Below, piece by piece: positions 21,250 to 31,302 of a stretch of DNA of 64,000 nucleotides. The stretch comes from Cristatella mucedo. Lineage: Eukaryota; Bryozoa; Phylactolaemata; Cristatellidae. The position numbers and the translations under genes were made by a program. The stretch is from assembly GCA_009760855.2 (NCBI GenBank), contig WPIO01000021.1:5767001-5831000 (forward strand), in the 5' to 3' direction. The notes beneath the pieces were generated by a model that was not told the DNA's origin, searched no databases, and saw only the letters and a program-made list of their open reading frames with translations. Position 1 is the first letter of the stretch. Each line of letters starts with the position of its first letter.

Positions 21250-22465
21250 TTATTGGCCTAAAATAGTATTTTTGAAAGTTGCAGGGACAAGACCTGAGGT
21301 TAAGGACACACTTATTATGCTAGTTTTGCATGACAGCAGCCGATCGATGCATCGTAGAACTAGGAGAGGGAAAATAGTGTCTACAGGATTAGTAGTCTTC
21401 TTTGACTGGGAGATGAATTTCAGAATAAGGTCAGTCGTGGCGGCCTCCTTCAATGTAGACAGTGATATAGTGCACGGCATTGAGGGACGGGAGTTGATGT
21501 TATTGAGGGACAGGAATCCACAGCGCATGCTTCAACCTTAGGGACGGACTCTCAGATCTTGTCTTTCTTGCTGAGAAGGAATCTTGAGAATATATCTAGA
21601 TCATCGCAATTATCACTAGTAAGGAGCTAATCTGGGTGCGATTAAGAAGATGGCTGATCGTAGAAACAAGAATTTTAAATTATGCACCATTTATTCAATA
21701 ATATTTTTGTAGAAGCAAGACTTGGCCTTTGCTAAGATTGACTGGTATGATCTACAGTAGTCCTCGTACGCCTGACAATGTACAGTCAGTCCTGGTGTCA
21801 GTCTTGGTGCTCTAATTTCTGCGATAAACTATAGGCCGTCTTTGAGTGGGCATACCACGCGTATAGTTCGAGGTGCGAATTTGTTAAGCACGCAAGCACG
21901 TGTCGTGCTGTAGCATTCCACCGACGATGGCAGGTCGGAAGGGGGATTGAGCAGCAGGAGCAAAGAAGATACTTTTGCTCTGACAGCTTCGATGTCAAGG
22001 TTCTTTAAGTTTCGCGATTCACAAAAGATTTTGGATGCGAGGAGGGCGCACACTGTAGACTGAACGAGATCCTCATACGATCAGCTGGGTAGAATTCATT
22101 ATTAATAGGGGGTGGTAGCATATAATCACGAGAGAATATTTGATCGAATGTGTGACCATTGTTGTGAGTAGGGCCATGCACATGAGCCACAAGAGAAAAA
22201 GAGTCAGTGAGTGCCCAAAATTTGGCACTTAAGACGTCACTTAAGTCGTCAAAATTTAGGTTAAAATCACCCGTAACGAAGAAAGATCAACTGTTTGCAC
22301 ACATAATCGAAATGAGGTAAGAGAAATCTGAGATAAAGGAGGACTCGGTACCTTGGGAGGGGGCAATAGATAACTGCCTCCATGGGCAGCTTGTTGTCCG
22401 AAAAACTTAAAAACAATGGATTCGAAAGACTGCTTCGAGGGGACCGAACGCGCTTGGTCATATTT
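21250..22465 (-). mobile_element. LINE B, 5' half of a split copy
   Basis: On the minus strand this carries the endonuclease (DNKLPMEAVIYCPLP near 22.36-22.39 kb; AHVHGPTHNNGHTFDQIF; YPADRMRI where SDH would lie), the linker (LLLLNPPSDLPSSVECYSTT) and the start of RT (ISQSKKTTNPVDTIF, VPATFKNTILGQ). It stops close to the residue before VVRPFLKK. The minus-strand piece at 16857-18435 begins about 30 codons further on, so the two probably come from one element. Stops and frame changes are frequent. The endonuclease SDH is lost. Confidence 0.8.
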
Positions 22466-22762
22466 TGCGAATCCTCACTCCAAGCACCTGTCTTGCCCCG
22501 CGTCTTAACTCTCTATCTATATTCTCTTGGTTGCGACTACGAAGTCCGAATCCAAGATACAATACCAACAAGTCTATTTCCAACATACACCGACGTTAAG
22601 ACATGTTCCAATATTCAACTAATAAATAATTCTAGTTCAACACGAGGCGTTTAGCAGGCATTGATTATTCGCTATGACTGTTCAGGTCGGTCAAAGAGAA
22701 TAGGCCATCTTCCTTTGTTCACCTAACTGTTGATGTATTTTCGATCTGGCAACTGCCCAGAG

Positions 22763-23007
22763 TGTAGTCTGAATTATCGTCGCGAATGGCACAGAACGCT
22801 AGCCGACGTGCAACACCACCAGTTTATTCTCCCTACACACGGAGCAGGGTGAAGCACAACTCTCCTCGCCCCTCTCGCCCACCGGAGTCCCCCGACTCCC
22901 TTGTCAAAACAAACACTAATAGCACGTCCGGGCTGCTTACCACATCGAGTGTCACAGCCCACTCGTACAGCTATCAGGGGCAGTGCCATCAATTATATAA
23001 AACCACA
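22763..23007 (-). mobile_element. Solo LTR
   Basis: A 245-bp element, read on the minus strand, begins TGTGGTTTTATATAATTGATGG with the first 20 bases ending at GATG, and ends AATTCAGACTACA. It has TG...CA termini and imperfect 5-bp flanks CAGAG (22758-22762) and TAGAG (23008-23012). A TATA-like TTATATAA lies near the start and an AATAAA (plus-strand TTTATT, 22823-22828) further in, in the order expected for an LTR promoter and polyadenylation signal. It contains once the segment that is present twice in the elements at 8933-9971 and 28110-29163. No internal region is attached. Confidence 0.75.
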
Positions 23008-23012
23008 TAGAG

Positions 23013-25684
23013 CAATGCGATTATTTCAATGCCTTTTTGCATCCTATTTATCTCATTAACGCAGGGACGTAGCTGTATATAAGCTGCATGCACCTAGTAT
23101 TTTAGGTCAAAACAGTCTCTATGTTTCCTTTAACTCAAAAGACTTTATTGCGATTGAAAATTTAAAATCGTAGAATGTGCGGCGTAAAAATGATGAAACG
23201 ATACGAAAATCCGCTAACGAGAGAGTCTCATAATGTATAATATCGAACACAGATTTGTAACTGGACTCTTTTACCATCTGATTGTTGGGGGTAATAAGGA
23301 ATCTCGAAAGCCCCGGCCTCACTCACTTCCGGTGGCGGCCGCCTGCGTCGCCCTGCTGGTGCGGGATTCTTTCTCCGTTCGGCTTTGAAACAACAAAACC
23401 GCATGTTGTTTTCAGATTTGTCTCTGCTGCCCTGTAAATGTCGCGTATTTCAAATTGAAGACCGTTGGCAAGCGATCCTTCTGCTGAGTAGGACCAGCAG
23501 GCTCTGTTACTCGCTGCCTCCACGCTCTCTTCACGCAGGCGCCCAAGCTTGTAACGATGCCGCTCATGGCCGCACTGTTAACGATGACTGCAAGTTCGCG
23601 CCTTTGTGTACAGCAGCAGCAGCGGCGGCAGCAGGCTTTACAGAGTATAGGCTGGCATACTTTTTAACCGAGTATGCTTTACAGAGTAAAGGGAAGGAGG
23701 GAAGGGAAAGGGAAAAGGCGAGGAGTGCAGGCTGGTCTTCGGGCCTAGTTTGCCAGTTCCACGGCGGGCAAGGCGGTACTTCATTAGCCCAGTTATTTCT
23801 GCGGTTCCTCGCTCAAGACGGGCCGAGCGGTCGGGCACCGGCAGCCTGCAGGCCAAGCAATTGGAGACGCCGGCCTGGCGTGTCTGCTCAGCGCCGGCAA
23901 CAGCCGCTAAGCAGGCCACGACCGCAGCTTCGACTACTTCTGAGAACTGCCCTTAATTGATAAAATTGAAAATCTCACAATGTATACGCTTTTAAGGTGT
24001 CGGCGAAAGTCAGCTCTTTGTCTAAAATCAACGGAAATTTGTTGGGAATGCTTCCGATTTGAATAACTTCCACTGAACAATCAACAATAATTAAAAGAGT
24101 TAGTTATTGTTAAAACATTTCGTGCTCTGCGTCATCTTTAAGACGGGACATATTCTGGCCAGGAGGGGTATAGCGCATCACCCGCTGGTTACTGGCTTGA
24201 GTCGACGCCGGCATAAGTTTTCCTCTCGACGGGCTAGCAGTAACGACCTCAGTCGCACCGTCGCAATCGCCGTTGGCGTGCGTCGTGCATTATTTTAAGT
24301 TTTCGTGTCCATGGTATCCTGGGAAGAAGGAGCGCAGTCAGAGTATCGGGAACGATCAGGTGATTCGCAAATCCCCTGAATCCCCTCATATTCCCAGAAT
24401 GCACCATATCCGTCAGCGAATGCGCACTGAGAGGGAGGCCTGTGCGACCCGCGAAGACGACAACGACTCGCCCGAGACAGCCGAGCTCGAAGTGCTTAAT
24501 GAGCGCGGGCGTCAGAGCGAGAAAATCCTGCTGCTGCTGCTGATTGAGCATTCAAGATGGCGCGCACGTTGCGCACAGTCCTCGTCGCGCAAGAAGCTGC
24601 GCGCGCGCGCGCGCGGGGCCGTTGCCGCTGCGCTGAGGCGCCTCGAAGCGTCTTCCTCGAGAAGCCTCCGTGGCGGCCCGGAGTGCCTCGCTCGCTGGCC
24701 TCTCGCACTTCTGCTGTTAGTGAACGCGGCTCGTGCTTTCCTCGAGACAGCCGTCGGCCAAGTTAGTATCGCGGTTAGAAATTGGGTAGACGCTTTCTTT
24801 TTGACCATTCGAGCGCCGTTATTCCTACAATCGCCAGGTGGCAAGCGGCTCCTGTCGGAAGTGGGACGCCATATGTTGCGCCCGCAGTCTTTCCGCTGAC
24901 CTTCGCTCCCGTATTTCAAATTTGTTTAACTCTCTGGCAAAGGAAGGACTCTGCGCAGGGTCGGCTTCCTGCTTGCGTTACCCCGATTATGCTTCAGTTC
25001 GCGCGACTTGAAGGATCCGGATTTCACGCGTCAGTATCGCTGCTCGTAGGGGGCTGGGCTGGCTGCAGCCACCTAGAGGACCACCGGAAGCGCTGAAGTG
25101 GAGCTCTGGGTGCTCAGCTTCCATGGCCGCCTCCTGGTAAGCTTCCTGCTTTTTCGGACGTGGGCTACAGAGGCCTGCAGGCCGGCTTCGGCGTCGATTT
25201 CCCTAGAGAGGATAGATTTTTCTAGACGATGCAGAATTTTTAGACCTGCAGCATTTTTAGAGCTGGGCTAAAGCGGGCAGCCGGGCATCACTAGGCCGAA
25301 GAGAGGCGTCCATTTTGTCGCTGGGCAAGTCGTAAGTGCCTCGCCGAGGCGATACGCTTTCGGCTCGCAGCTTCGGAGCTCTCCCAGTAACAATGGCCGG
25401 CGACGCCGAGATTATGGACCACCGGCCTTGGCTGCGTGGCAGCTGTCGCGGAAGCACTGTGTCTCCGAGGCGGGGAATAGAGCGATCAGCCAGGTCTGCG
25501 GAGAGCAGTACGCCGACTGCTCCGATAATCAAAGAGAAATCAACATCACCAAAGTGTGCGACGTCCTCGGCGAGCTCTCTACTCCTCTCTGCTCGACCGG
25601 CTGCGAGAATGAACGAACGAGTGAACGAAAGCTGAGAAATGGCCGCCGCAGCGACACGAGCCACGCTCCCGTGCCAGCTTTACT
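23013..25684. other. GC-rich unassigned DNA
   Basis: AT-balanced to about 23.3 kb, then GC- and CpG-rich with AT-rich islands near 23.95-24.12 kb. Landmarks: CAG/CGG units at 23612-23636, CTG units at about 24529-24542, an AAGATGGCGCGC motif at 24554 resembling a YY1 site and a pure alternating GC run at 24599-24615. Several frames exceed 90 codons on both strands (for example 23385-23960 and 24273-24899), but they overlap each other and none has a recognisable domain. A promoter-type CpG island is possible; no gene can be named. Confidence 0.4.
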
Positions 25685-25767
25685 CACCATTCAATTGCAT
25701 TTTCCTTTGCAGCAAATGTAAAGCGCCAAGAGAGAGATTAAGTTCTCTGAGGGCGCTTTATCAAGAA

Positions 25768-25820
<53 letters not shown>
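25685..25820 (+). mobile_element. LINE B 3' tail, severely 5'-truncated
   Basis: Only the last 80 or so bases of the 3' UTR are present: ACTCACCATTCAATTGC, CCTTTGCAGCAAATG, the hairpin AAAGCGCC (25720-25727) with GGCGCTTT (25752-25759), and an inner AGAGA/TCTCT pairing. About 17 ATT units follow to 25819. The perfect stem and long terminal repeat make this the best reference for the LINE B 3' end in the window. Confidence 0.9.
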
Positions 25821-25821
<1 letters not shown>

Positions 25822-25894
25822 ATGTCCGCTCCTCCGCCGCAGTGAGTAGAGACATTCTGCTGGGTGAGGAAAGCCTGCCGCTAGTCTAGTAGGA

Positions 25895-26002
25895 TGTAGG
25901 ATGCTCGCAGTCGGTGCAAAACTTGGCAGCTTGGCTTTTCTGTCACCAACGTGGCGATTGCTGCAGTGCATCTTTCTCACAGACCTGCACTGGCTCTGGT
26001 CT

Positions 26003-26075
<73 letters not shown>

Positions 26076-26580
26076 TCTCTCTCTCTCTCTCCTTGTCTGT
26101 CTCTGTCTCTCCTTTTCGGTCTCTCTGTCTCTCCTTGTCAGTGTCTCTCTTTGTCTCTCTGTCTGTCTGTCTCTATTTTCTGTCTCTCTCTCATGCAGCG
26201 TGTCAGCGAGGTTCTCTCGCTCACTTTCGGGTCCATCATTCTCTTGTAACGGCGAACCTACCCGACATACAGTACTTCGTAATCAGGCTTTGTATCGTAC
26301 CGCCGACCTTCCGACTTAGGTCTTTTAGCTGTGCCTCTAACCGACCTCAAATCCTTCGGAGGACGTACCTTCAGTTGTTATGCAGCCAAAGCCTAGAACG
26401 AACTTCAGATTGGCCGTAGCCACATTCACGCCATAACGGCATTTTAAAAGAAGGTAAAAACCTACGTGCTCCTCGCCGCATTTGGTCCGTGCTGTTGATG
26501 GCGTGCTTTTTCTTGCTGAAATTCTTCGTATCTTTTCAGCATGTGCACAGCTCTCGGATAAAGATGTAGCTAGTTCGCTC
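25895..26580 (+). mobile_element. LINE B C-terminal fragment interrupted by CT microsatellite
   Basis: The left part (CTCGCAGTCGGTGCAAAACT to CAGACCTGCACTGGCTC) matches 20.72-20.81 kb of the plus-strand LINE B. A CT tract follows at about 26003-26196. The right part resumes with CTCACTTTCGGGTCC, CCGACCTCAAATCCTTCGG and GGCATTTTAAAAGAAGGTAAAAAC, the conserved C-terminal end. The match fades after about 26.5 kb, with a possible decayed tail near 26.57 kb. Confidence 0.75.
26003..26196. repeat. CT microsatellite
   Basis: Pure CT to about 26069, then CTCTAT, CTCTTCT, CTCTGTCT and CTCTTTGT variants. It lies within the LINE B coding region between the bases matching GACCTGCACTGGCTC and those matching CACTTTCGGGTCC. 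All frames give serine- and leucine-rich strings that are not proteins. Confidence 0.92.
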
Positions 26581-27740
26581 GGAGCGCTATTGCGATAGCC
26601 ATTAAAGTCTTAGCGAGCCTCGCGCAGGAGGCGAGACGACGGGAGGCCATTTGGCTGCACTGGCCAGCCGTTTGGCTCCCTTGGAAGCGATTCGCGGCTT
26701 CCGGTGCTGAATCTTGCTGCGAATCAGCACAGTCCGGAAAGTTGGCTCCTCTACAGGGCGGTTAGTCGAAATTGATGGTGAGGGCTGGGTCTCGCATCTC
26801 ATTGCGTAGATGGCCGGGTCCATTTCCCGTGGGCGCCACGTCACGTACTACTTTCTTCGCTAGCAAGTGCTGCAATATCCCACTGCAGCATCCAGTGCTA
26901 CAGAAATGGGATGACAGCGGAGCCAATATTTAAAATTTTATTAAACGCGGTAAGTGAAACGTGGTTCAGTGCACAATTATCTCAGCGCTCAGCCGCGTCG
27001 GAATTACACTGGATGTCGGAATTACACTGGATGGGGCAGGCCGACGCAGTTATCCGGCTGCGTGAGCCGTAATTGTTCAATCAGCCCACATAAAGCCAGA
27101 TGCACATACGCGAGTCTGCAGCGCGAAACGAGCTTAAGGGGCCTATTGAGGATCCATCTCTAGAAAGACGGGCGGGAAGAGCAGCCCGCCCCCGCCCCGC
27201 CCAGCCGCATCCTTCCGGCAGGATGGGCAAACTCTCCGCTGCCCGCACGAGGGAGCCTGCTGCCGCTGCCGCGCCGCTCGTGCCGCTTGCCTGACTGGGT
27301 GACGAAGCGAGTAACTGTTCCAGTAAAGCCCGACGCTTGGCCGAGTCGCGTGTCATCGAGCGAGAGGCTGGACAGGTCAAAAGCGGCCAAAAGCTGAAGT
27401 CTTCGCTGGAAATGGGAAACACATCAACATCCCGTGGCGACAGTGAACGAAACGGCCTCGAGATAGGAGCGACTCATCGAGACGCCTTTCCGCGAGCGCT
27501 GCCGCCCGAGAGGTCCTACCTAGCCTCGGCCAGCCTTGCGACCCGCAAGGGAGGTTTTCAGCGCCGATAGTGGCACCGCTGCGACTCAACCGGCGCAGCC
27601 GATCGCCGGCATCTTTCGCTGGGCGAATCGGCTTCGTGGAGACTGGCTGTCTGGCGACGGCGGCGGGTGAAGGCTCGCGATCGAACCTCGTTGTCGAGTC
27701 AAGTGAGACCCGCAGCTGGTTCTGGCATAGGCGTGACGTA
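26581..27740. other. GC-rich unassigned DNA
   Basis: CpG-rich from about 27.1 kb. A duplicated GTCGGAATTACACTGGATG motif occurs at about 26998-27017 and 27013-27032. Frames on opposite strands at 27081-27422 and 27337-27570 overlap and lack domains. The block ends at the inner edge of the inverted duplication. Confidence 0.4.
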
Positions 27741-29375
27741 AGGTGATGCTATTGTGCGACCATCACCACGTGCTAGAAATTTAGGTGTCGTTTTCGACAA
27801 CTGCCTCAATTTTAAAAGCTTCATTCAGAAGACTGCCTCTACAGCTAGCCAACACATCCGATCCCTATCCAAGATTAGGAGCTCTCTGCGTTTCAGCCTG
27901 TTCGCGCCCTCAGGTCCTGTGTAGACAATAAATTAGCTGTCCCATTCCTCCGCTTAAAGACAGTTGGCGACAGAAGCTTTAGCTCTGCAGGTCCTAGACT
28001 GTGGAACTCGCTTCCACAATTCTTACCGAACGACAACTGCTCTCCAACTGCCGACTATGGCACATTCTTTTCAGCGGTCCTGAGCTGCTATTTCTATGCT
28101 ACTCACTACTGTGGTCTGAATTATCGTCGCGAATGGCACAGAACGCTAGCCGACGTGCCACACCACCAGTTTATTCCACCTCCACACGGAGCAGGGCGAA
28201 GCACAACTCTACCCTCCTCGCCCCTTTCGCCCATCGGAGTCCCCCCCCCTCCCCCGCCGACTCCCTTGGCAAAACAACCACTAATCGCACGGCCCGGCTG
28301 CCCGCCTGATCTGGAGATCAATTAACGACGTAGCAAGAGCAGCAAGCAGCTGTTCTTCTCCACTGCTTAGACGACGAGAAGGCTAAACATTAAGCACATA
28401 GTCATAGCGCGCCGGCGGTCTCAGCCCACATCTTGGCCGTAGCTGTCTGCTTCGCTCGTCTGCTCTGGCCATACTACCAGGGCCAGCATCGAAGTGTGCA
28501 TCAAGGAGTTCGTTAGCGATCGGTACTGGTCTGATGTCCGCTAGGTGGCGGCGGATTCCATCAATTTCAATGCCAACTCTTTCCGCCGGAGCAGTAACTG
28601 TCCACTTAATTATGAGGCTAAGTAACGGATGCTCGGAGGAGGCGAGCGACCGCACGGCCTGTGGAAACAAGCCGGCTGCGTTCATGCGTCGCGGGGCCAC
28701 ATTTTTCCCGCCGCTGGCGCCTCGTCGGGCGGCACAGCCTCGAAGCTCAATGGTGCATCCCACGCCACCACCACTTCGCAAGCCACCACCGCGTCTCCGG
28801 GCGCCGCCGCCGCCGCCGCCGCCGCGTTTCGGGCGCCGCCGCCGAAGCGTCTTCGGGCGCCGCCGCCGCCGCTGCGGTTCCGCCGCGCCGCTGCCGCCGC
28901 CGCGTCTTCGGGCGCAGAACGCTAGCCAAACGTGCAACACCACCAGTTTATTCCACCTCCACACGGAGCAGGGCGAAGCACAACTCTCCCTCCTCGCCCC
29001 TTTTCGCCCACCGGAGTCCCCCCGACTCCCTTGGCAAAACAACCACTAATCGCACGGCCCGGCTGCTTACCACATCTGTACGAGTACGAGTCACGCTGTA
29101 CGAGTGTCACCAGCCCACTCGTACAGCGATCAGGGGCAGTGTCATCAATTAAATATAACCACAACTACCTCAACTGCTCTCCTGACTCTGCTATGCTTCC
29201 CACTTTCTCTTTGTTGCGTGAGGCGAAGTCTGTTGGCTACCGAATGCGTACTGAAAGCCGCTCAGGCTGTGAGTGCGCTATACAAAACTCTCCTACGTAA
29301 CACCCACTTGGTTCTTTATGACTTGGTGGAGTTACAGACGGAGATACATTACATTACATACAAAGGCGTTCCTGA
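27741..29375 (+). mobile_element. LINE A fragment of the right arm
   Basis: It begins inside the RT region (GCTATTGTGCGACCATCACC, encoding AIVRPSPRARNLGVVF), skips about 300 bp, resumes in FSLFAPSGPV-type sequence and reaches GDRSFSSAGPRLWNSLPQ in another frame. It is interrupted by the LTR element at 28110-29163 and ends with the 3' UTR and ACATT units at about 29350-29363. It is part of the duplicated arm and not an independent insertion, because flanking sequence beyond the LINE is duplicated too. Confidence 0.85.
28110..29163 (-). mobile_element. LTR retroelement derivative, right-arm copy
   Basis: Counterpart of 8933-9971. Target duplications ACTAC at 28105-28109 and 29164-29168 are exact. 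The two partial LTR segments are at about 28139-28301 and 28915-29066, separated by about 613 bp of GC-rich DNA with GCC units at 28800-28905. Frames of 171-219 codons across the block run on both strands and are proline-, arginine- or alanine-rich; they are not called as genes. AATAAA signals lie on the minus strand. Confidence 0.75.
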
Positions 29376-29559
29376 GGCTTGAGGAGAAGCTAAGAATATT
29401 TTCCAGATATTACTGTCGCTTAAATTCTCTCCGGCATTACCTTCGACACCGAGCCGTTCAGTGCTCTTTTAGTCCTAAGACATTCTGAAGTGAAAAAAGC
29501 GTTTGAGCCAAAAAATAAAGAAATATTATATATATATAATTTATATAATTGATTTGTAT

Positions 29560-29687
29560 AGCGCCCCAAGAGAACTTAATCTCTATTCGGCGCTTTACAT
29601 ATGCCTCGGGGCTCGAGGCCCACGACCTCAGCCAGACCTTGGCCGGGGCGAGCGCCTTAAACCGCTGGACCAATCAATGGCAGCTTA
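29560..29687 (-). mobile_element. tRNA-headed SINE, right-arm copy
   Basis: This is the reverse-complement copy of the SINE at 8413-8539 and shares its flanks, so it arose through the duplication. It differs by single-base indels (for example GGCTCGAGGCCC for GGGCTCGAGCCC, and one extra A in the box-A region). Confidence 0.85.
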
Positions 29688-30138
29688 CCATTTTTGACGA
29701 GTGAAAATCCGCATCGGCAATGCTGCCCATTGTACAGCGAGCGAAAGGGTTAATGGTGGAGCTGGGTTTGCATGGTCAAACTGTTGTTATTTTATTGCAT
29801 GACCATTCCTGCAAACTATTAGGAACATAAAAACGACTTTGTGCAAAGTCGTTTTATTAATTGATTCAAAAATGGTTAAACAAATCTGGAGCTTATACAT
29901 CGGAGGGGGCTTATTATTTCATGACTAAATTTTGTATGCTGTTGAGCTAGCAAAACGTTGTGCCTTTCTTATTTGCAAACTTTCCGAACTCACATATGAC
30001 ATTGAGGTACTCAAACGCTCACTCAACATTTGCTGATGGGCTACTTTAAGCTCATTGCAAGTGGACAAAAAGCGAAATCGGCCGACGTGAAAATGGGCTT
30101 TAACCGTTTTTCAAATTCATCCTTCCAACATTAGATTG

Positions 30139-30215
30139 ACATCAGACAGAGACCATCCGAGGAACCATTGATGTACCTCGGAGCTTTGTGCGTAGTTCAC
30201 TTCTTTTAATGGCTT
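30139..30215 (-). repeat. Second block of the inverted duplication, from 5.47-5.54 kb
   Basis: Directly after the right arm ends, the sequence CAGAGACCATCCGAGGAACC and then ATTGATGTACCTCGGAGC matches the reverse complement of about 5466-5535, the LINE B sequence beside the GA microsatellite. About 2.4 kb (5540-7957) present in the left locus is missing here. Beyond 30215 comes a short, degenerate CTCT tract where the left locus has its GA tract. Confidence 0.75.
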
Positions 30216-30411
30216 TATACCTCTCTCTGTCCTCGCTCTCGCTCTCTCTCGCTCGGGTTTTGGTTAACTTGCTTGTAGATGAATATGAAATTATCGTATT
30301 GTTATTGCCTTATTCCTAAATTACCGACCCGACTTTGTTCGTTCACTTTCAGTACCGTGCTTATAGCTAGCATTTTCTAATAAGATTCACAATTTAACAC
30401 AAAGAAAAACA

Positions 30412-30705
30412 AATCTTACGCAACGACCATCTACTCTCCAACTGCCGACTATAGCTCATCCTTTTCAGCGGTCCTGAGCTGCTACTTCCATGCTACTCAC
30501 TACCTTAACTGCTCTCCTGACTCTGCTATGCTTCCCACTTTCTCTTTGTTGCGTGAGACGAAGTCTGTTGCCTACCGAATGCGTACCGAAAGCCGCTTAG
30601 GCTATGAGTTCGCTTTACAAAACTCTCCTGCGTAACACCCACCTGGTCTTTATGACTTTGTGGAGTTACAGACGGAGATACATTACATTACATTACATTA
30701 AAACG
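30412..30705 (+). mobile_element. LINE A 3' fragment with the empty LTR target site
   Basis: It starts TCTTACGCAACGACC, continues through CTCCAACTGCCGACTATAG and TTTTCAGCGGTCCTGAGCTG, and ends with GGAGTTACAGACGGAGATAC and ACATT units (30680-30702). At ACTAC (30499-30503) it lacks the LTR element, giving the pre-insertion state. The reading frame through the site is open for about 70 codons (YSPTADYSSSFSAVLSCYF and onward), which suggests that the site lies in coding sequence. Confidence 0.88.
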
Positions 30706-30767
30706 CTTACCGGTGGCCAAACCCCAGGGCCTTCTGCACTCAGCGTCCGAGCTGCACGCAGCGTGTC

Positions 30768-30884
30768 GTGCACAAGAGAGAGAGGAGAGAGAGAGGGATA
30801 GAGAGAGGAGAGAGAGACAGAGAGAGGAAAGAGAGAGAGAGACGAGAGAGAGATTGAGAGAGAGAGAGACAGAGCGAGGGATAG

Positions 30885-30938
<54 letters not shown>

Positions 30939-31263
30939 AGAGACGAGAGACAGAGGAGAGAGAGAGGAGAGAAGAGAGACAGAGTAGAGACAGAGAGACA
31001 GAGATAGACAGAGAGTAGAGAGACACGAGATAGAGAGGACAGAGGAGGAGAGACAGAGAGATAGAGAGAGACCAGAGAGAGACACAGATAGAGAGACAGC
31101 AGGCGAGAGAGACAGACAGGACAAGAGACAGACAGAGAGACAGACAGAGAGACAGACAAGAGACAGACAGAAGAAGAGAGAGACAGAGACAGACAGAGAA
31201 GACAGGGAAGAGAGAGAGACAGAGAGACAGAGAGACAGAGAGACAGAGAGACAGAGAGAGAGA

Positions 31264-31302
<39 letters not shown>

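Larger units (their letters stand above)
27741..30138. repeat. Right arm of the long inverted duplication
   Basis: This is the reverse complement of 7957-10630, about 17.1 kb away from it (inner edges 10630 and 27741). Relative to the left arm it lacks an internal LINE A segment (junction near 27874-27890, GATTAG next to GAGCTCTCTGC and TTTCAGCCTG) and the 30-G run. The rest follows base for base apart from mostly short indels. Confidence 0.92.

Noticed and set aside
25738..25980. Poly-isoleucine frame on the minus strand
   Set aside because: It is a reading of the ATT units at the LINE B 3' end.
28383..29049. Frames of 171-219 codons on both strands of the right-arm LTR core
   Set aside because: They are mutually antisense, rich in Pro, Arg and Ala, and derive from GCC repeats. 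Only the short PPARYDYV-like end is worth a look and is mentioned in the LTR entry.
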